This document shows positions 58,224 to 62,560 of a DNA stretch of 64,000 bases, piece after piece. The position numbers and the translations under genes are program-made. Position 1 is the stretch's first letter, and the number at the start of each line of letters is the position of its first letter. The stretch is from Lumbricus terrestris (taxonomy: Eukaryota > Annelida > Clitellata > Crassiclitellata > Lumbricidae): assembly GCA_949752735.1 (NCBI GenBank), contig OX457052.1:36576619-36640618 (forward strand), in the 5' to 3' direction. A model generated the notes under the pieces. That model was given only the letters and a program-made list of their open reading frames with translations, did not search any database and was not told the origin of the DNA.

Positions 58224-61119
58224 ATAACAATAATGATCAACTTGTCACCTTGAGCCGTCGGTTCATGGAATGACAATAATGATAAATTTAATTACTATAA
58301 TTATTGATATTTGTGGGATGTGGTGGTGTAGTGGGCATGTTCGTTCCCTTGCAGCCGAAGGGTTGCAGTTTCGAATCCACCTCAAGTCGCCGTGTAGGGA
58401 CCTTTGGCAAGTCCTTCACTCGCAATTACTCAGCGCTTCGGCGTGAAACTCCGATGCAGTGTCCGCTCTGCATTCGGGTGCGCTGCTGAGTAGAGGGCCT
58501 GAAGGGACGTTACAACAAGTGCGCATACAAACAAACAAACAAACAAACAAAATATATGGTTTAAGGTCCTGCCTTTCACACCTTTAAAACGTTGCGAAAA
58601 ACGCTATATAATAATCACAGGCACAAGTTTTATTACATTACCAACAAATAAATCCAGAGACTATTATAGGTCACTAAGAACAGGCAATATTAAAAAGCAC
58701 TGATCAGTGGCATAAGAATCAATAATCTTGATTTGCTGATGATATTATTTCATCTGATTGAGGAAGACGGGCGACGATTCGACGTAGAGATCTTTAAGTT
58801 ATTTAATAATAATAATAATAATAACAGAGTACACACGCCGAACGAAGAAGGAAAGTGACGTGGCCTCACCATGAATTTTGACAAATCCAAAACAACAGCG
58901 TTCGATGAAAAGAATGTTACAAAGCAGTTGGTTGTGGATGGGATGCAGTTTTAAAATGTCGAAAAGTTTACCTATCTTGGATGTAGCATGACGTATACAA
59001 AAGAAGTGATGGTCAGGATAGTAAAGTCAACAGCAGCGCTCAAAGCTATGGACACGATATGGAGAAGCAAAGTCATAAAGCAAGAGAGAAAACTGAGTGT
59101 ACTAAAAACATGCGTTTTCAGTTGCATGTTCTATGGATGTGAGGCTAGGTTATTAGCAAAAGACTCTGAAAGAAGAGTACTTGCATTCGAGAGAAAATTC
59201 TAGATGATTATAAGACTAGGATAAGTAGAAACATCAGCAGCACAGAATTGTACAGGCGAATACAGAAAAAAAGAGAATTTGATGCAGAAGATAATTCAAA
59301 GGAAACTATACGATTATTCGGTAACATAATAATTATGCAGAATGAATAATAATCGGAAGATCAAGACATTAGTGTTCGAAAGCATGGATGGGTGGTCCAA
59401 ACAAGAGAAAACGACGTCCCATAAAGAATGGAAGGATAATAATAGCTAAGTGGTGCAGAATATCACTCCAGGAGCTGAACCATATCGCTCTGTACAGGCA
59501 ACAGTGGAAGAACATTGTAAAAATGGCTTCGGACATCAAACAGGTGATTAGCCATGGTCCATGATGACGAAAATAGGTGAGAGCGACGTCATTGCCGTCA
59601 ACCGAAATTTATCAGCATTTAACTTAACGTCAACAACGTTTTAAAGGTGTGGAAAGAGAGCGATGACTGTTAACACAGCAATACGCAAAAATCATTTCTT
59701 TCTGCGGCAACGGTATCTGTTGTCATAAAAAAATATACACCAGAGATGGGCAAAACATTAAACTACTAATGGATCCATGAGAATCAGATCACATTGCAAA
59801 ATCTTGTTGCCAATCAATGATCCGCATTAGAACGAGCGAGTGGAATTGCTAACCGAATTGCTAATCTTACCAATTAATTGGTAAGATTGGTAACAGATTG
59901 ACATATATTACATGCACATACATGTAGCCTACACACATGTACACATACAAACATGCATTGATTCATGTAATAACATGCATACATGCATGCATTCATACAT
60001 ACAGACATTATACTTACATTGTATTGTATTGTATTGTATTGTATTTAAACATTTATAAAGCGCCTCTAGTAGGGTAAACCGTTCAGAGGCGCTCCCAGTG
60101 CGCAAGGCCCCGCGAGAAAAAGCAGGTTTTGAGAAGAGACAGAGCAGAGGAGAGACTGACAGACAGAAGAGTTGAGCAAACAGAAGGAGACAGAGAATTC
60201 CAGAGAGAAGGACCAATTGAGACAAAAGATCGAGACTGAGCCATAGCAGTTCTAAACCGGGGAACCAATAGGTCAAGTCTGTTGGATGAGCGAAATGGAC
60301 GGTGGGAGGAAGCTGAGTGAGGACGAAGTAAGGTTTTAGTCAGATATTTTGGGGCAAGACCCCGTTGAGACTTTAGGATCAGAGTGAGGATCTTGAACTG
60401 TGTGCGAGCACGTAGAGGAAGCCAATGAAGTTCATCAAACATAAAGGTAGAGATGTGAGAGTACTTGGGAAGGCGGGCAATTAATCTAGCAGCTGGATTT
60501 ACATTTACATTGGATTTACATTTCATCAGAATGAATCCTGGATAATATGTACTTACATTGGATTTACATTTCATTAGAATGAATCCTGGATATGTATGAC
60601 TTTAAAACATTCAACTTTTAATTGGCCCTGTGGCTGGTGTGCATACATTCATTGGGCCTACCATGTCTGTACACTAAAACGTGGATAGCAATTGGCCAGT
60701 CCATGAAAAGAATATTCATATCTTTTCTTGCATGTAGGCCTACACCTGCCACATCAAAAAAACATCAAAAACAAACGATTCGAACATCTAAATGTGTTTA
60801 TTGCATATTATAGCCTACATGCATAAACACATGTAATGTATACACAACTACATAGGCTACATGCCAGCTTAACATGTTGTGTAAACGGTTAAAATACAAC
60901 TGACTAAAATGTGGAACGAAACAAGTTGTAATTTCGCCGTAACCAAACGAAAATTTAGTAAGAAATATGTTGAAAATCGACACATACCGTAGGAAGAATG
61001 TCGCAAGCCATGGAGTCAGGTCCATCAGGACAAGAATTGACCACAACCACAAACAAAATCCACAGAATTCCGATACATCTCAGTTGCCTTGACATCAAAG
61101 CAAACCCACGTTCCTCCAT
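20522..61119 (-). CDS. IL17R-like: IL-17 receptor-like gene with SEFIR domain (9 coding exons, 759 aa)
   Basis: Predicted single-pass receptor for IL-17 family cytokines that would signal at the plasma membrane through SEFIR-SEFIR contact with an Act1/CIKS-type adaptor (family knowledge). CDS on the minus strand joins 61119-60988, 39984-39939, 38218-38099, 37618-37491, 34757-34616, 31677-31463, 26937-26841, 22376-22116 and 21660-20522. Lengths 132, 46, 120, 128, 142, 215, 97, 261 and 1139 nt sum to 2280, divisible by 3, and every junction keeps phase with GT/AG ends. Seen in the protein: hydrophobic signal segment about residues 15-29; ectodomain about 30-293 with nine N-glycosylation sequons (N91, N95, N126, N132, N198, N202, N215, N254, N290); Ser/Thr-rich stalk 300-334; transmembrane helix about 341-365 followed by basic RRR; SEFIR about 398-552; Ser-rich tail to 759. 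Length and two-domain ectodomain recall IL17RD/SEF, but the exact paralogue is uncertain. No frameshift or internal stop was found. Confidence 0.93.
21661..22115 (-). other. Intron 8 of the receptor gene
   Basis: 455 bp between the transmembrane exon and the SEFIR exon, phase 1, with donor GTTCGA and acceptor TTTTCCTCCAG. No repeat recognised. Confidence 0.85.
22116..22376 (-). CDS. IL17R-like: IL-17R-like exon 8: Ser/Thr stalk and transmembrane helix
   Basis: Codes residues 294-381. A Thr/Ser/Pro-rich stretch (about 300-334, for example SPSPTTTTPTSTPG) is likely O-glycosylated. It is followed by a glycine- and valine-rich helix IAGIVTGVVAAIIVIGVLIA and the stop-transfer YRRRSKPEKR. Acceptor TTCTGTGCTAG, donor CGAG|GTTCGA, phase 1 at both ends. 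The orientation, extracellular N-terminus and cytoplasmic C-terminus, agrees with the signal peptide and the SEFIR domain. Confidence 0.93.
22757..22862 (+). mobile_element. LINE family A 3' end
   Basis: GGGAGCGCCTCTGATTAG and GAGAGGCGCTATATGAAT followed by a microsatellite tail of the (ATACA) type. Only the 3' UTR remains. Confidence 0.65.
24268..24343. repeat. Tandem duplication of an AT-rich unit
   Basis: GAAATATAATTATGATGC followed by TTAATTAGTAAT or ATAATTAGTAAT occurs twice with a period of about 37 bp. Confidence 0.8.
24413..24748. repeat. 42-bp minisatellite, 8 copies
   Basis: Unit starts GGATCGCGTTTTGTCGGGAG at 24413, 24455, 24497, 24539, 24581, 24623, 24665 and 24707. Copies differ almost only at one spot (AAGAG, AAGAC or AACAG). 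As 42 is a multiple of 3 the array is open in two plus frames and one minus frame, encoding 14-residue repeats such as DRVLSGVVKQEFVV. No start, splice or family support makes any of them a gene. Confidence 0.97.
25083..25190. repeat. 26-bp minisatellite, about 4 copies
   Basis: Repeating GCAGGGAAGAGCCAGAGCAA plus GAGTGT; the last copy is truncated. Confidence 0.9.
25250..25660 (-). mobile_element. LINE family A ORF2 C-terminal fragment
   Basis: Minus-strand frame contains LNAASWLMADLSQFSNIST, then FLRWIPIASRIEYKIV and NYLSDSMRKPFSATSVRPLR. This matches the LNAAARL...K..HI...L..LHWLPI..RI.FKI......G.AP.YL.D pattern seen near the C-terminus of CR1/L2-type ORF2. It keeps an open frame but lacks the RT core, so it is truncated. 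Confidence 0.75.
25681..26700. mobile_element. Non-autonomous DNA element with TA target, 1.02 kb
   Basis: Left end GGGTAAGACGGGGCAAG and right end CTTCCCCTCTCGTACCC are imperfect inverted repeats (19 of 24 positions when extended). TA flanks both sides (25679-25680, 26701-26702), as for Tc1/mariner-type insertions. The terminal word GGGTAAGATGGACA recurs inside near 25756, 26085 and, as an inverted pair, 26460-26513. No transposase frame. Confidence 0.7.
26841..26937 (-). CDS. IL17R-like: IL-17R-like exon 7: end of fibronectin-like domain 2
   Basis: Codes residues 262-294. Cys272 and Cys281 in GTCRKADEQATCTAT correspond to the paired cysteines in the second ectodomain module of this family. 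Sequon N290 precedes the donor ACAGAAA|GTGAGT, which leaves phase 1. The acceptor TTATTTTCAG lies next to an (ATT)n microsatellite in the preceding intron. The frame continues past the donor by chance and is not used. Confidence 0.9.
27000..27170 (-). mobile_element. LINE family A 3' end
   Basis: Minus-strand GGGCGCCTCTGATTGACTG plus a 3' UTR similar in layout to the 60.1-kb copy. No coding part recognised. Confidence 0.5.
27600..28010 (+). pseudogene. Mariner/IS630-like transposase relic
   Basis: On the plus strand, in pieces across frames, I read VKINSEYILLMQTLLP, ARDTVELLTNETPDCIP, then NHVDYNIWAVIQEKVYKTG, VHDVGELRQRI and VIDSAIGQWRAR. These match in order the VN..YY...LL..LLP, AH.A.DTVELL...TP.FI, PDLNPVDY.IWGV.QE.VY.T..HDV.EL.QRL and IDAAI.QWR.RL blocks of the DDE catalytic C-terminal half (family recollection). 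The frame is broken several times; the third-motif Asp (HVDY) remains. The 151-residue minus-strand open frame here is its shadow. Inverted ends were not found. Confidence 0.7.
28560..28620. repeat. (CTGT/CTAT)n microsatellite
   Basis: Runs of CTGCCTGTCTGTCTATCTAT type. Confidence 0.9.
28835..29030. repeat. (TGTT)n, (GATT)n and 17-bp minisatellite
   Basis: (TGTT)n near 28835-28852, (GATT)n at about 28878-28919, then five to six copies of a 17-bp unit CGTCCCATCTATCAGAG with growing divergence to the right. Confidence 0.9.
29395..29585. repeat. (CAGA)n/(CACA)n low-complexity tract
   Basis: Purine/AC-rich run; open frames on the minus strand rich in Cys, Val and Ser are products of this repeat. 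Confidence 0.9.
31463..31677 (-). CDS. IL17R-like: IL-17R-like exon 6: fibronectin-like domain 2
   Basis: Codes residues 190-261. It has sequons at N198, N202, N215 and N254 and the hallmark IEVCFYTAPPSFGFSSY, which resembles the VSFDxAPxxFGF segment of IL17RD domain 2 (family recollection). Acceptor TTCTCTTTCCAG; donor TTAAAG|GTATCT, phase 0 out. Codon content and the lack of stops in frame support coding. Confidence 0.92.
32000..32183 (-). mobile_element. tRNA-derived SINE copy (family S1), nearly complete
   Basis: Read on the minus strand: GGGGCACGGTGGTGTAGTGG (A-box region), B-box GGTTCTAATCC, body CTTCACTCGCAATTGC and CAGCGCTTCGGCGTGAAACTC, ending GGGAGCGCCTCTGA. A TGTATGCA-type repeat lies on the 3' side at about 31910-31990. 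Confidence 0.88.
32330..33170. repeat. Unclassified repeat with G-free C-rich core
   Basis: Starts CTAGCTGGGGTACCCGGCG, a head seen in several invertebrate interspersed repeats (recollection, class unsure). From about 32455 to 32725 the plus strand is almost free of G and made of CCACCCC/CCATCCC units; the minus (transcribed) strand is therefore G-rich. TGGCCCCCATGGTGGTAGAGA occurs twice (near 32869 and 32999). Proline- and glycine-rich open frames here are artefacts. Confidence 0.6.
33720..33945 (-). mobile_element. LINE family A fragment
   Basis: GAAGGACCAATTGA..CAAATGATCGAGACTGAGCC and following GAGGTCAAG blocks match the 60.2-60.3 kb LINE copy at the same spacing. Frame broken. Confidence 0.7.
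34418..34575 (-). mobile_element. LINE family A 3' end with (ATTC)n tail
   Basis: (ATTC)n at 34418-34443, TTTATATAGCGCCCCTTC and AAGGCGCTCCCAGTCC are the family 3' end. The insertion lies about 40 bp outside the donor of exon 5. Confidence 0.75.
34616..34757 (-). CDS. IL17R-like: IL-17R-like exon 5: end of fibronectin-like domain 1 and linker
   Basis: Codes residues 143-190. The motif TSYHVELYSLPQNYQ matches the TxYxVxxxPLP pattern at the end of the first ectodomain module in IL-17 receptors. It fills a gap that was visible because exons 4 and 6 do not match in phase. Acceptor TTTTTTGCATTGTAG, donor CAGT|GTAAGT; phase 0 in, phase 1 out, creating Cys190 with exon 6. A LINE 3' fragment lies within about 40 bp of the donor side. 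Found by hand on the minus strand. Confidence 0.9.
35337..35630. mobile_element. hAT-type element, about 294 bp
   Basis: Inverted ends GGGCGGAGACCTAG / CAGGTCTCCGCC and a flanking direct repeat ATGTCCAG (35329-35336, 35631-35638). The interior has GGCGGCGAAAATA and TCGTCAG words and G/C homopolymer runs near both ends. Similar interior words appear at 63.2-63.4 kb. Confidence 0.75.
36320..37260. mobile_element. Inverted-repeat element with tandem-repeat arms, 941 bp
   Basis: Left arm 36320-36535 consists of about 13 copies of GGACAATTACCCCCC-like units; right arm 37065-37260 holds the same units inverted (GGGGGGTAATTGTCC). The outer 45 bp of the arms match almost perfectly. Some units read GTGCCAATTACCCC or GACAACTACCCC. 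The 530-bp interior is unrelated and non-coding. No clear target duplication. Similar degenerate words (GGACAACCCCTCC) lie at 34876-34935. Confidence 0.8.
37491..37618 (-). CDS. IL17R-like: IL-17R-like exon 4: second half of fibronectin-like domain 1
   Basis: Codes residues 100-142. SLQYLRGFFLTVSF resembles the YLxGFxVxL C-strand of IL17RD-type receptors (family recollection), and sequons N126 and N132 follow. The acceptor is TTCTGTTCAG; the donor is CCGAG|GTGAGT, leaving phase 0. A second good donor (CCCAG|GTAAGT) occurs downstream near 37458, but it would leave phase 2 and break the frame with exon 5, so the upstream donor is preferred. Confidence 0.88.
37619..38098 (-). other. Intron 3 of the receptor gene
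   Basis: 480 bp with a polypyrimidine tract (about 37736-37890 on the plus strand) and an (AT)n microsatellite (about 37955-38062) that starts about 35 bp after the exon 3 donor. Confidence 0.85.
38099..38218 (-). CDS. IL17R-like: IL-17R-like exon 3: first half of fibronectin-like domain 1
   Basis: Codes residues 60-100, including PGPVKNLHVAPG, a Cys-containing GGECESR and the strand RLNITWNVSADG with sequons N91 and N95. LxITW is the usual B-strand of a fibronectin III-like fold. The acceptor follows GGTTGTTCTTGTAG; the donor is GATG|GTCAGT, leaving phase 1. The reading frame stays open past the donor only because the intron starts with an (AT)n repeat, so the apparent longer frame is not coding. 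Confidence 0.88.
38283..38661. mobile_element. Fold-back element with 100-bp inverted arms
   Basis: Left arm 38283-38382 (ACCAGTCATGGAGGTCTG...) and right arm 38562-38661 are inverted copies with few mismatches; a unique spacer of about 180 bp lies between. It starts 65 bp upstream of exon 3. Superfamily unknown, no transposase. Confidence 0.85.
39700..39895. repeat. About 50-bp AT-rich tandem repeat
   Basis: Three to four copies of TAATATTGTATTTATGTAAT followed by TTAGTAATTCTGCAATGC and CCCG. Confidence 0.8.
39939..39984 (-). CDS. IL17R-like: IL-17R-like exon 2 (46-nt short exon)
   Basis: Codes residues 45-59 (DGLTCSYVKGSPKDE) plus one base of residue 60. The acceptor is a T-rich tract ending TTTTTAG and the donor is GAAC|GTAAGT, a strong consensus. 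It enters in phase 0 and leaves in phase 1, so C joins CC of exon 3 to give Pro60. The peptide supplies a Cys and a basic, soluble N-terminal stretch expected before the first fibronectin-like domain. Identified by splice signals and phase, since it is too short to be seen as an open frame. Confidence 0.8.
40010..40410. repeat. 17-bp minisatellite
   Basis: Many copies of AAATCATCAATACAAAG with drift (ATCTATATGCAAA variants). The 113-residue open frame across it is a by-product of a period that cycles through all frames. Confidence 0.93.
40830..41075 (+). mobile_element. tRNA-derived SINE copy (family S1)
   Basis: A-box region GCTGTGGTATAGTAGTGGG, B-box GGTTCGAATCC at about 40882-40892, CTTCACTCGCAATAATTG, CGGCATGAAACTCCG, then GAACGCCTCTGAGTAG, GAAGGGGCGCTGTGG and an (AAAT)n tail. 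The LINE A 3' end is clearly fused on. Confidence 0.88.
41415..43160. mobile_element. Fold-back mariner-like element, interrupted by a hAT copy
   Basis: Ends CAGGGTGCGCCCAAAAAAAA and TTTTTTTTGGCGCACCCTG are inverted repeats, with TA on both sides inside an (AT)n tract. Each arm holds two related blocks of about 180 bp: outer (41430-41640 versus 42950-43145) and inner (42617-42775 versus 42785-42945). All share GACAATTCATATTTACACA and AACAAAAGTTA words. Total 1746 bp, of which 962 bp is the nested hAT plus its duplication. No transposase frame. Confidence 0.85.
41655..42608. mobile_element. hAT element nested in the fold-back element, 954 bp
   Basis: Begins CAGGGATGGGCAGTAATTT and ends AATTTGCCCATCCCTG; perfect 8-bp duplication GCCAATAT at 41647-41654 and 42609-42616. 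Subterminal TAATTTGTAATTTG repeats at both ends. Near 42240-42330 the plus strand gives SAIEERLFSF and following residues that recall the C-terminal dimerisation region of hAT transposases, with stops, so it is a decayed internal-deletion copy. Confidence 0.9.
43255..43436. mobile_element. Degenerate M1-type hAT miniature element
   Basis: Shares AGAACTGCACAACTCCTTC, ATTACTTCCAATCGGAGG and TTTTGTGTACAACTGCAC with 51780-51974. The ends are worn. Confidence 0.65.
43770..44000 (-). mobile_element. LINE family A 3' end
   Basis: ATTCATTCATTC tail, TATGTAGCGTCCACTCAAG and GGGCGCTCCCAGCCC then a decayed 3' coding end. Same layout as the 34.4-kb copy. Confidence 0.65.
44516..45917 (-). mobile_element. 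Mariner/IS630-like element with long inverted ends, 1.40 kb
   Basis: Ends CAGGGTGGCTCAAAAAAAAA / TTTTTTTTTGAGCCACCCTG extend into inverted repeats of about 185-190 bp each (44516-44700, 45733-45917), with TA on both sides. The interior carries a broken transposase on the minus strand. Long TIRs, TA target and the FQQDGA motif place it in Tc1/mariner/IS630. Confidence 0.92.
44815..45424 (-). pseudogene. Mariner-like transposase pseudogene
   Basis: Minus-strand reading: GFDFRYAGVCYGCKKRLHLI, later SGFIFQQDGASACSHGK (second catalytic Asp block), then in another frame NSPDLSPLAYHVWGAMLERC-stop, QLKQVLLLMWGQLPQD, SKAILNFTKRI-stop and ACVKAGSGH. In this family the third block reads PDLNPLDYxxWG; here the Asp is Ala (PLAY), so the catalytic triad is broken in addition to stops. 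The N-terminal DNA-binding part is missing or eroded. Confidence 0.85.
46010..46320. repeat. (CTGT)n/(CTCT)n low-complexity tract
   Basis: Imperfect pyrimidine-rich runs; Ser/Cys/Val-rich open frames here are artefacts. Confidence 0.9.
46690..46800 (+). repeat. Unclassified interspersed repeat X
   Basis: CACTCTGCCAGTGCCAGTCC followed by AAGCCTGGATAAAGGAGGAG. The same core occurs near 54455-54520 and 35105-35150 (plus) and 47590-47640 and 13775-13820 (minus). Class unknown. Confidence 0.6.
46878..46932. repeat. (AT)n microsatellite
   Basis: Two AT runs split by CATG. Confidence 0.95.
47991..48329. mobile_element. hAT non-autonomous element, 339 bp
   Basis: Inverted ends CAGTGGTTCCCAACC / GGTTGGGAACCGCTG (one mismatch), perfect 8-bp duplication GTCTAGAC at 47983-47990 and 48330-48337. 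GGGCCACTTTTTCT-type words repeat near the left end and GGCGGGCCACTTTTGGCC near the right. No coding capacity. Confidence 0.93.
48359..48590. repeat. 36-bp minisatellite built on ATC/GTC triplets
   Basis: Unit ATCGTTATCGTCATTATCAT plus CGCTATCGTCATTGCC, about six copies. All three frames stay open, giving Ser-Leu or Asp-Asn repeats that are not evidence of a gene. Confidence 0.95.
49000..49365 (-). mobile_element. LINE family B 3' fragment
   Basis: Minus-strand SINAYVTPRGFHSKLKSKIP matches the 15.5-kb copy. The 3' UTR has GTGAATAAGCTGGCGCCCTG and a triplet-rich tail (CGTCGTCGTCATAATCATCA). Confidence 0.6.
50462..50540 (-). mobile_element. LINE family B 3' end
   Basis: Minus-strand GAGCGCCTGTGAATAAGCTG, GGGCGCTGCAGAAGTC and an ATTACG-type tail. 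A worn relative lies at about 43550-43610. Confidence 0.5.
51685..51765 (+). mobile_element. LINE family A 3' end
   Basis: GGAGGCGCCTCTGATTATAA and GACGCGCTATATAAAAAAA. Only the tail remains; the adjoining minus-strand open frame has no motif. Confidence 0.6.
51780..51974. mobile_element. hAT-type miniature element M1, 195 bp
   Basis: Ends CAGGGCTGTTTTTAA / TTAAAAAAAGCCCTG, with a worn 8-bp duplication GGAGTATG / AGAGAATG (6 of 8). Sequence is the inverted orientation of the 15102 copy. Confidence 0.85.
52200..52460. repeat. (AGC/AGT)n and (GGT)n triplet tracts
   Basis: AGCAGTAGCAATAGTAGCAG type followed by TGGTGGCGGTGGTTGTGG repeats; open frames of Ala/Val or Thr are artefacts. Confidence 0.95.
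53060..53105. repeat. (ATA)n microsatellite
   Basis: AATAATAATAATAATAATAA run with nearby AT-rich variants. Confidence 0.9.
54345..54640 (+). repeat. (TACA)n tract and repeat X copy
   Basis: (CATA)n at 54356-54430, then the X core GCACTCTGCCAGTACCAGTC and GATAAAGGAGGAGGG, CCTCCCC runs and CAGGGCTGATGACAGAAATT. May be the longest X copy here. Confidence 0.6.
55888..56032. repeat. (CATA)n/(CATG)n and (CA)n microsatellite
   Basis: Long tetranucleotide array; Tyr/His/Ile-rich open frames are artefacts. Confidence 0.95.
57290..57555 (+). mobile_element. LINE family A 3' end with (TGAA)n tail
   Basis: GGGGCGTCTGAGTAGGCCG, AGGCGCTATACAAATTCATT then (TGAA)n. Upstream is a worn ORF2 end. Confidence 0.6.
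58140..58218. repeat. (AAT)n microsatellite
   Basis: AATAATAATAATAATAATAA run. Confidence 0.95.
58310..58550 (+). mobile_element. tRNA-derived SINE copy (family S1), full length
   Basis: A-box region GTGGTGGTGTAGTGGGC, B-box GTTTCGAATCC at 58368-58378, the common body, GTGCGCTGCTGAGTAGAGG and an (AAAC)n tail. Together with the 32.1 and 40.9-kb copies it defines the family. Confidence 0.9.
58855..59580 (+). pseudogene. LINE reverse transcriptase relic (RTE/Jockey-like)
   Basis: Plus strand: MNFDKSKTTAF, then after a stop NVEKFTYLGCSMT, VRIVKSTAALKAMDTIWRSK and LSVLKTCVFSCMFYGCEARL followed by SERRVLAFERKF. This is the F.YLGs....IR.RI..A..A...L..IW....LS...K.....VVSVLLYGCE.W......R.L.AFE.K block after the RT palm. 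Several stops and frame changes; the catalytic YxDD region is not present. Confidence 0.75.
59863..59888. repeat. 26-bp perfect palindrome
   Basis: AATCTTACCAATT followed by its reverse complement without a spacer. Confidence 0.95.
60018..60498 (-). mobile_element. LINE family A copy, best preserved
   Basis: Minus strand: AARLIARLPKYSHIST, DELHWLPLRARTQFKIL, RGLAPKYLTKTLLRP, NRLDLLVPRFRTAMAQSRSF and GPSLWNSLSP, then GGGAGCGCCTCTGAACGG, an AGAGGCGCTTTATAAATG end and an (ATACA)n tail at 60018-60045. Open through most of the C-terminal ORF2 region; the RT core is absent. Confidence 0.82.
60499..60598. repeat. About 46-bp tandem duplication
   Basis: CATTGGATTTACATTTCATC/TTAGAATGAATCCTGGATA occurs twice. 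Confidence 0.8.
60988..61119 (-). CDS. IL17R-like: IL-17R-like exon 1: start codon and signal peptide
   Basis: Encodes residues 1-44. ATG at 61119-61117 starts MEERG; a hydrophobic run CIGILWILFVVVVNS (residues 15-29) is a typical signal peptide core, with likely cleavage just before or after the Cys of the following SCPDG. The second in-frame Met (residue 9) is an alternative start that would also keep the signal core. The donor reads ACG|GTATGT and leaves phase 0, matching exon 2. The next coding exon recognised is about 21 kb away, so an extra phase-0 exon in between cannot be excluded. Confidence 0.8.
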
Positions 61120-61164
61120 TCTCGATACTCTGACAGAAACCCAGTCGCTCAGTAAAACTCCTTT

Positions 61165-61185
61165 CCTAAAGCGGAATATATAGCG
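61165..61185 (-). promoter_or_regulatory. Possible TATA-like element of the receptor gene
   Basis: On the minus strand CTATATATTCCGC lies about 55 bp upstream of the start codon, giving room for a transcription start roughly 25-30 bp downstream. This is position and composition only; AT-rich runs are common here. A 5' non-coding exon further upstream would make it irrelevant. Confidence 0.2.
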
Positions 61186-61565
61186 GATAACTGCGCTTGA
61201 ATTCGATCAATAATAATTGGCCGATTAACTTCTAATTCGAATCGTCGCAATTCTCAAACACACCAAACAAACACCGAACGCGTTGGGAAACTTTGACTTC
61301 CTATAAGTCGAGCCTTTCAAAACAAATTACTCAGCAAACTTCCTCGTTTCTTCACACACACGCTGGATCGAACAAACTTCGTCCTTGTAAAAATCCGCGA
61401 TTGTAATCAATGAAGCGATTTTTAATCTAAATAGATGCGAATTAAATTAATCGAGTGGTGGCAATAAAACTATTAAAACCACAATCGCTGAAAAAATTCT
61501 AAGCACGTTTAGCCCTACGCTCGACATTACATAGCTGAGGTCGCATTTCAATAGTTTACGGTACG

Positions 61566-61952
61566 CAGGGATGCCACTCTGAATTTTAAAAAATATCAGA
61601 TCCAGTCGAAAAAGGCTAGAAGAGATAAGATTGAAAATTTCTCAATTTCTTTGAAAAACTAATGCATGGAATTTAACGATCTGAATTTCTGACGACCTTT
61701 ATATAGTAATTTTTCCGTTGATTAAAATGTGCTCTCTTTTCCTTCCCGATAAAATTTCCGATGACATTTCTTTAGTCTTTCGCTCCAAAATTTTCAATTT
61801 TTGGTCTTTTGTGCATTTTCACCTACAAAAAAATTAATTTTTATGTTAGAAAAGTCGGAAAATCGTCGAGAGAAAAAAGTTAGACACTGAAAACCCTATA
61901 AACCTAGACAAGAAACTATATCTAGGTGGAAAAGCTACGAGTGGCATCCCTG
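61566..61952. mobile_element. hAT-type miniature element upstream of the receptor gene, 387 bp
   Basis: Perfect 14-bp inverted ends CAGGGATGCCACTC / GAGTGGCATCCCTG. Flanks ACGGTACG / ACAATAGG match at 5 of 8, so the target duplication is worn or doubtful. It lies about 450 bp upstream of the start codon. Confidence 0.8.
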
Positions 61953-62372
61953 ACAATAGGTAGGTCAGAGCAATAATGCAAACTGCACTAAATACGATAA
62001 GAAATAATCTTCAATTTTTTAATGCGTTTAGATCGTCAAGACAGCCAAGAGTGCATTAGAAGCTTATTATTTTATATAATAACTCCACAGCACTGATCAA
62101 CATTGACCGTACTGCACCAAATGCGATTATGTCTTTCCCATCGATTGCACTCCGATTACGCTGGTTCTCCGCTTTTCTGCAAATGCGTTGGACGACAGAG
62201 GGCGTTAAGTCTCTGATTTCATCGTCGAATAGATGAGCAGAATGTAAATTCCATCTTCCGCATCTGTTGCTAGATTGTCATCGCGAACGTAGGAGGAAGA
62301 CGTTTAATAGTAAACACACCTCCAAGGTCGATACTGATGCCAAACGTCATAAATCATTCTGTCTGATCTGCA

Positions 62373-62560
62373 CCAGAGATTTTTTAACGTGCAGTTCTAC
62401 ACAAAAATTAATATGCAGTTGTAAATGAATCTGCGCAGTTGTAAAAGCATCATGTGCGGTGAAAATCATTAGAAAAAAGGTAATTGTAAATTTGTAGCCG
62501 GTCCATCAAGGAAGAACGAAAGACTTGTGCAGTGAAAAATAAGCAGGAGCTCGGCTAGTA
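62373..62560. mobile_element. Worn M1-type element
   Basis: CAGAGATTTTTTAACGTGCAG, GTGCAGTTGTAAA words as in the 15102 copy. The right end is unclear; a CTTTTTAAAAAGCTCTG candidate lies at about 62737-62752. Confidence 0.5.

Larger units (their letters stand above)
39985..60987 (-). other. Intron 1 of the receptor gene, about 21 kb
   Basis: From the signal peptide exon to the 46-nt exon, phase 0. It carries SINEs, LINE fragments, a nested fold-back/hAT complex, a mariner-like element, hAT elements, minisatellites and microsatellites listed separately. Stretches 46330-46680, 47000-47570, 52470-53000, 53300-54230, 54650-55880 and 56040-57280 hold nothing I recognise. A further small phase-0 exon could hide here. 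Confidence 0.75.
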
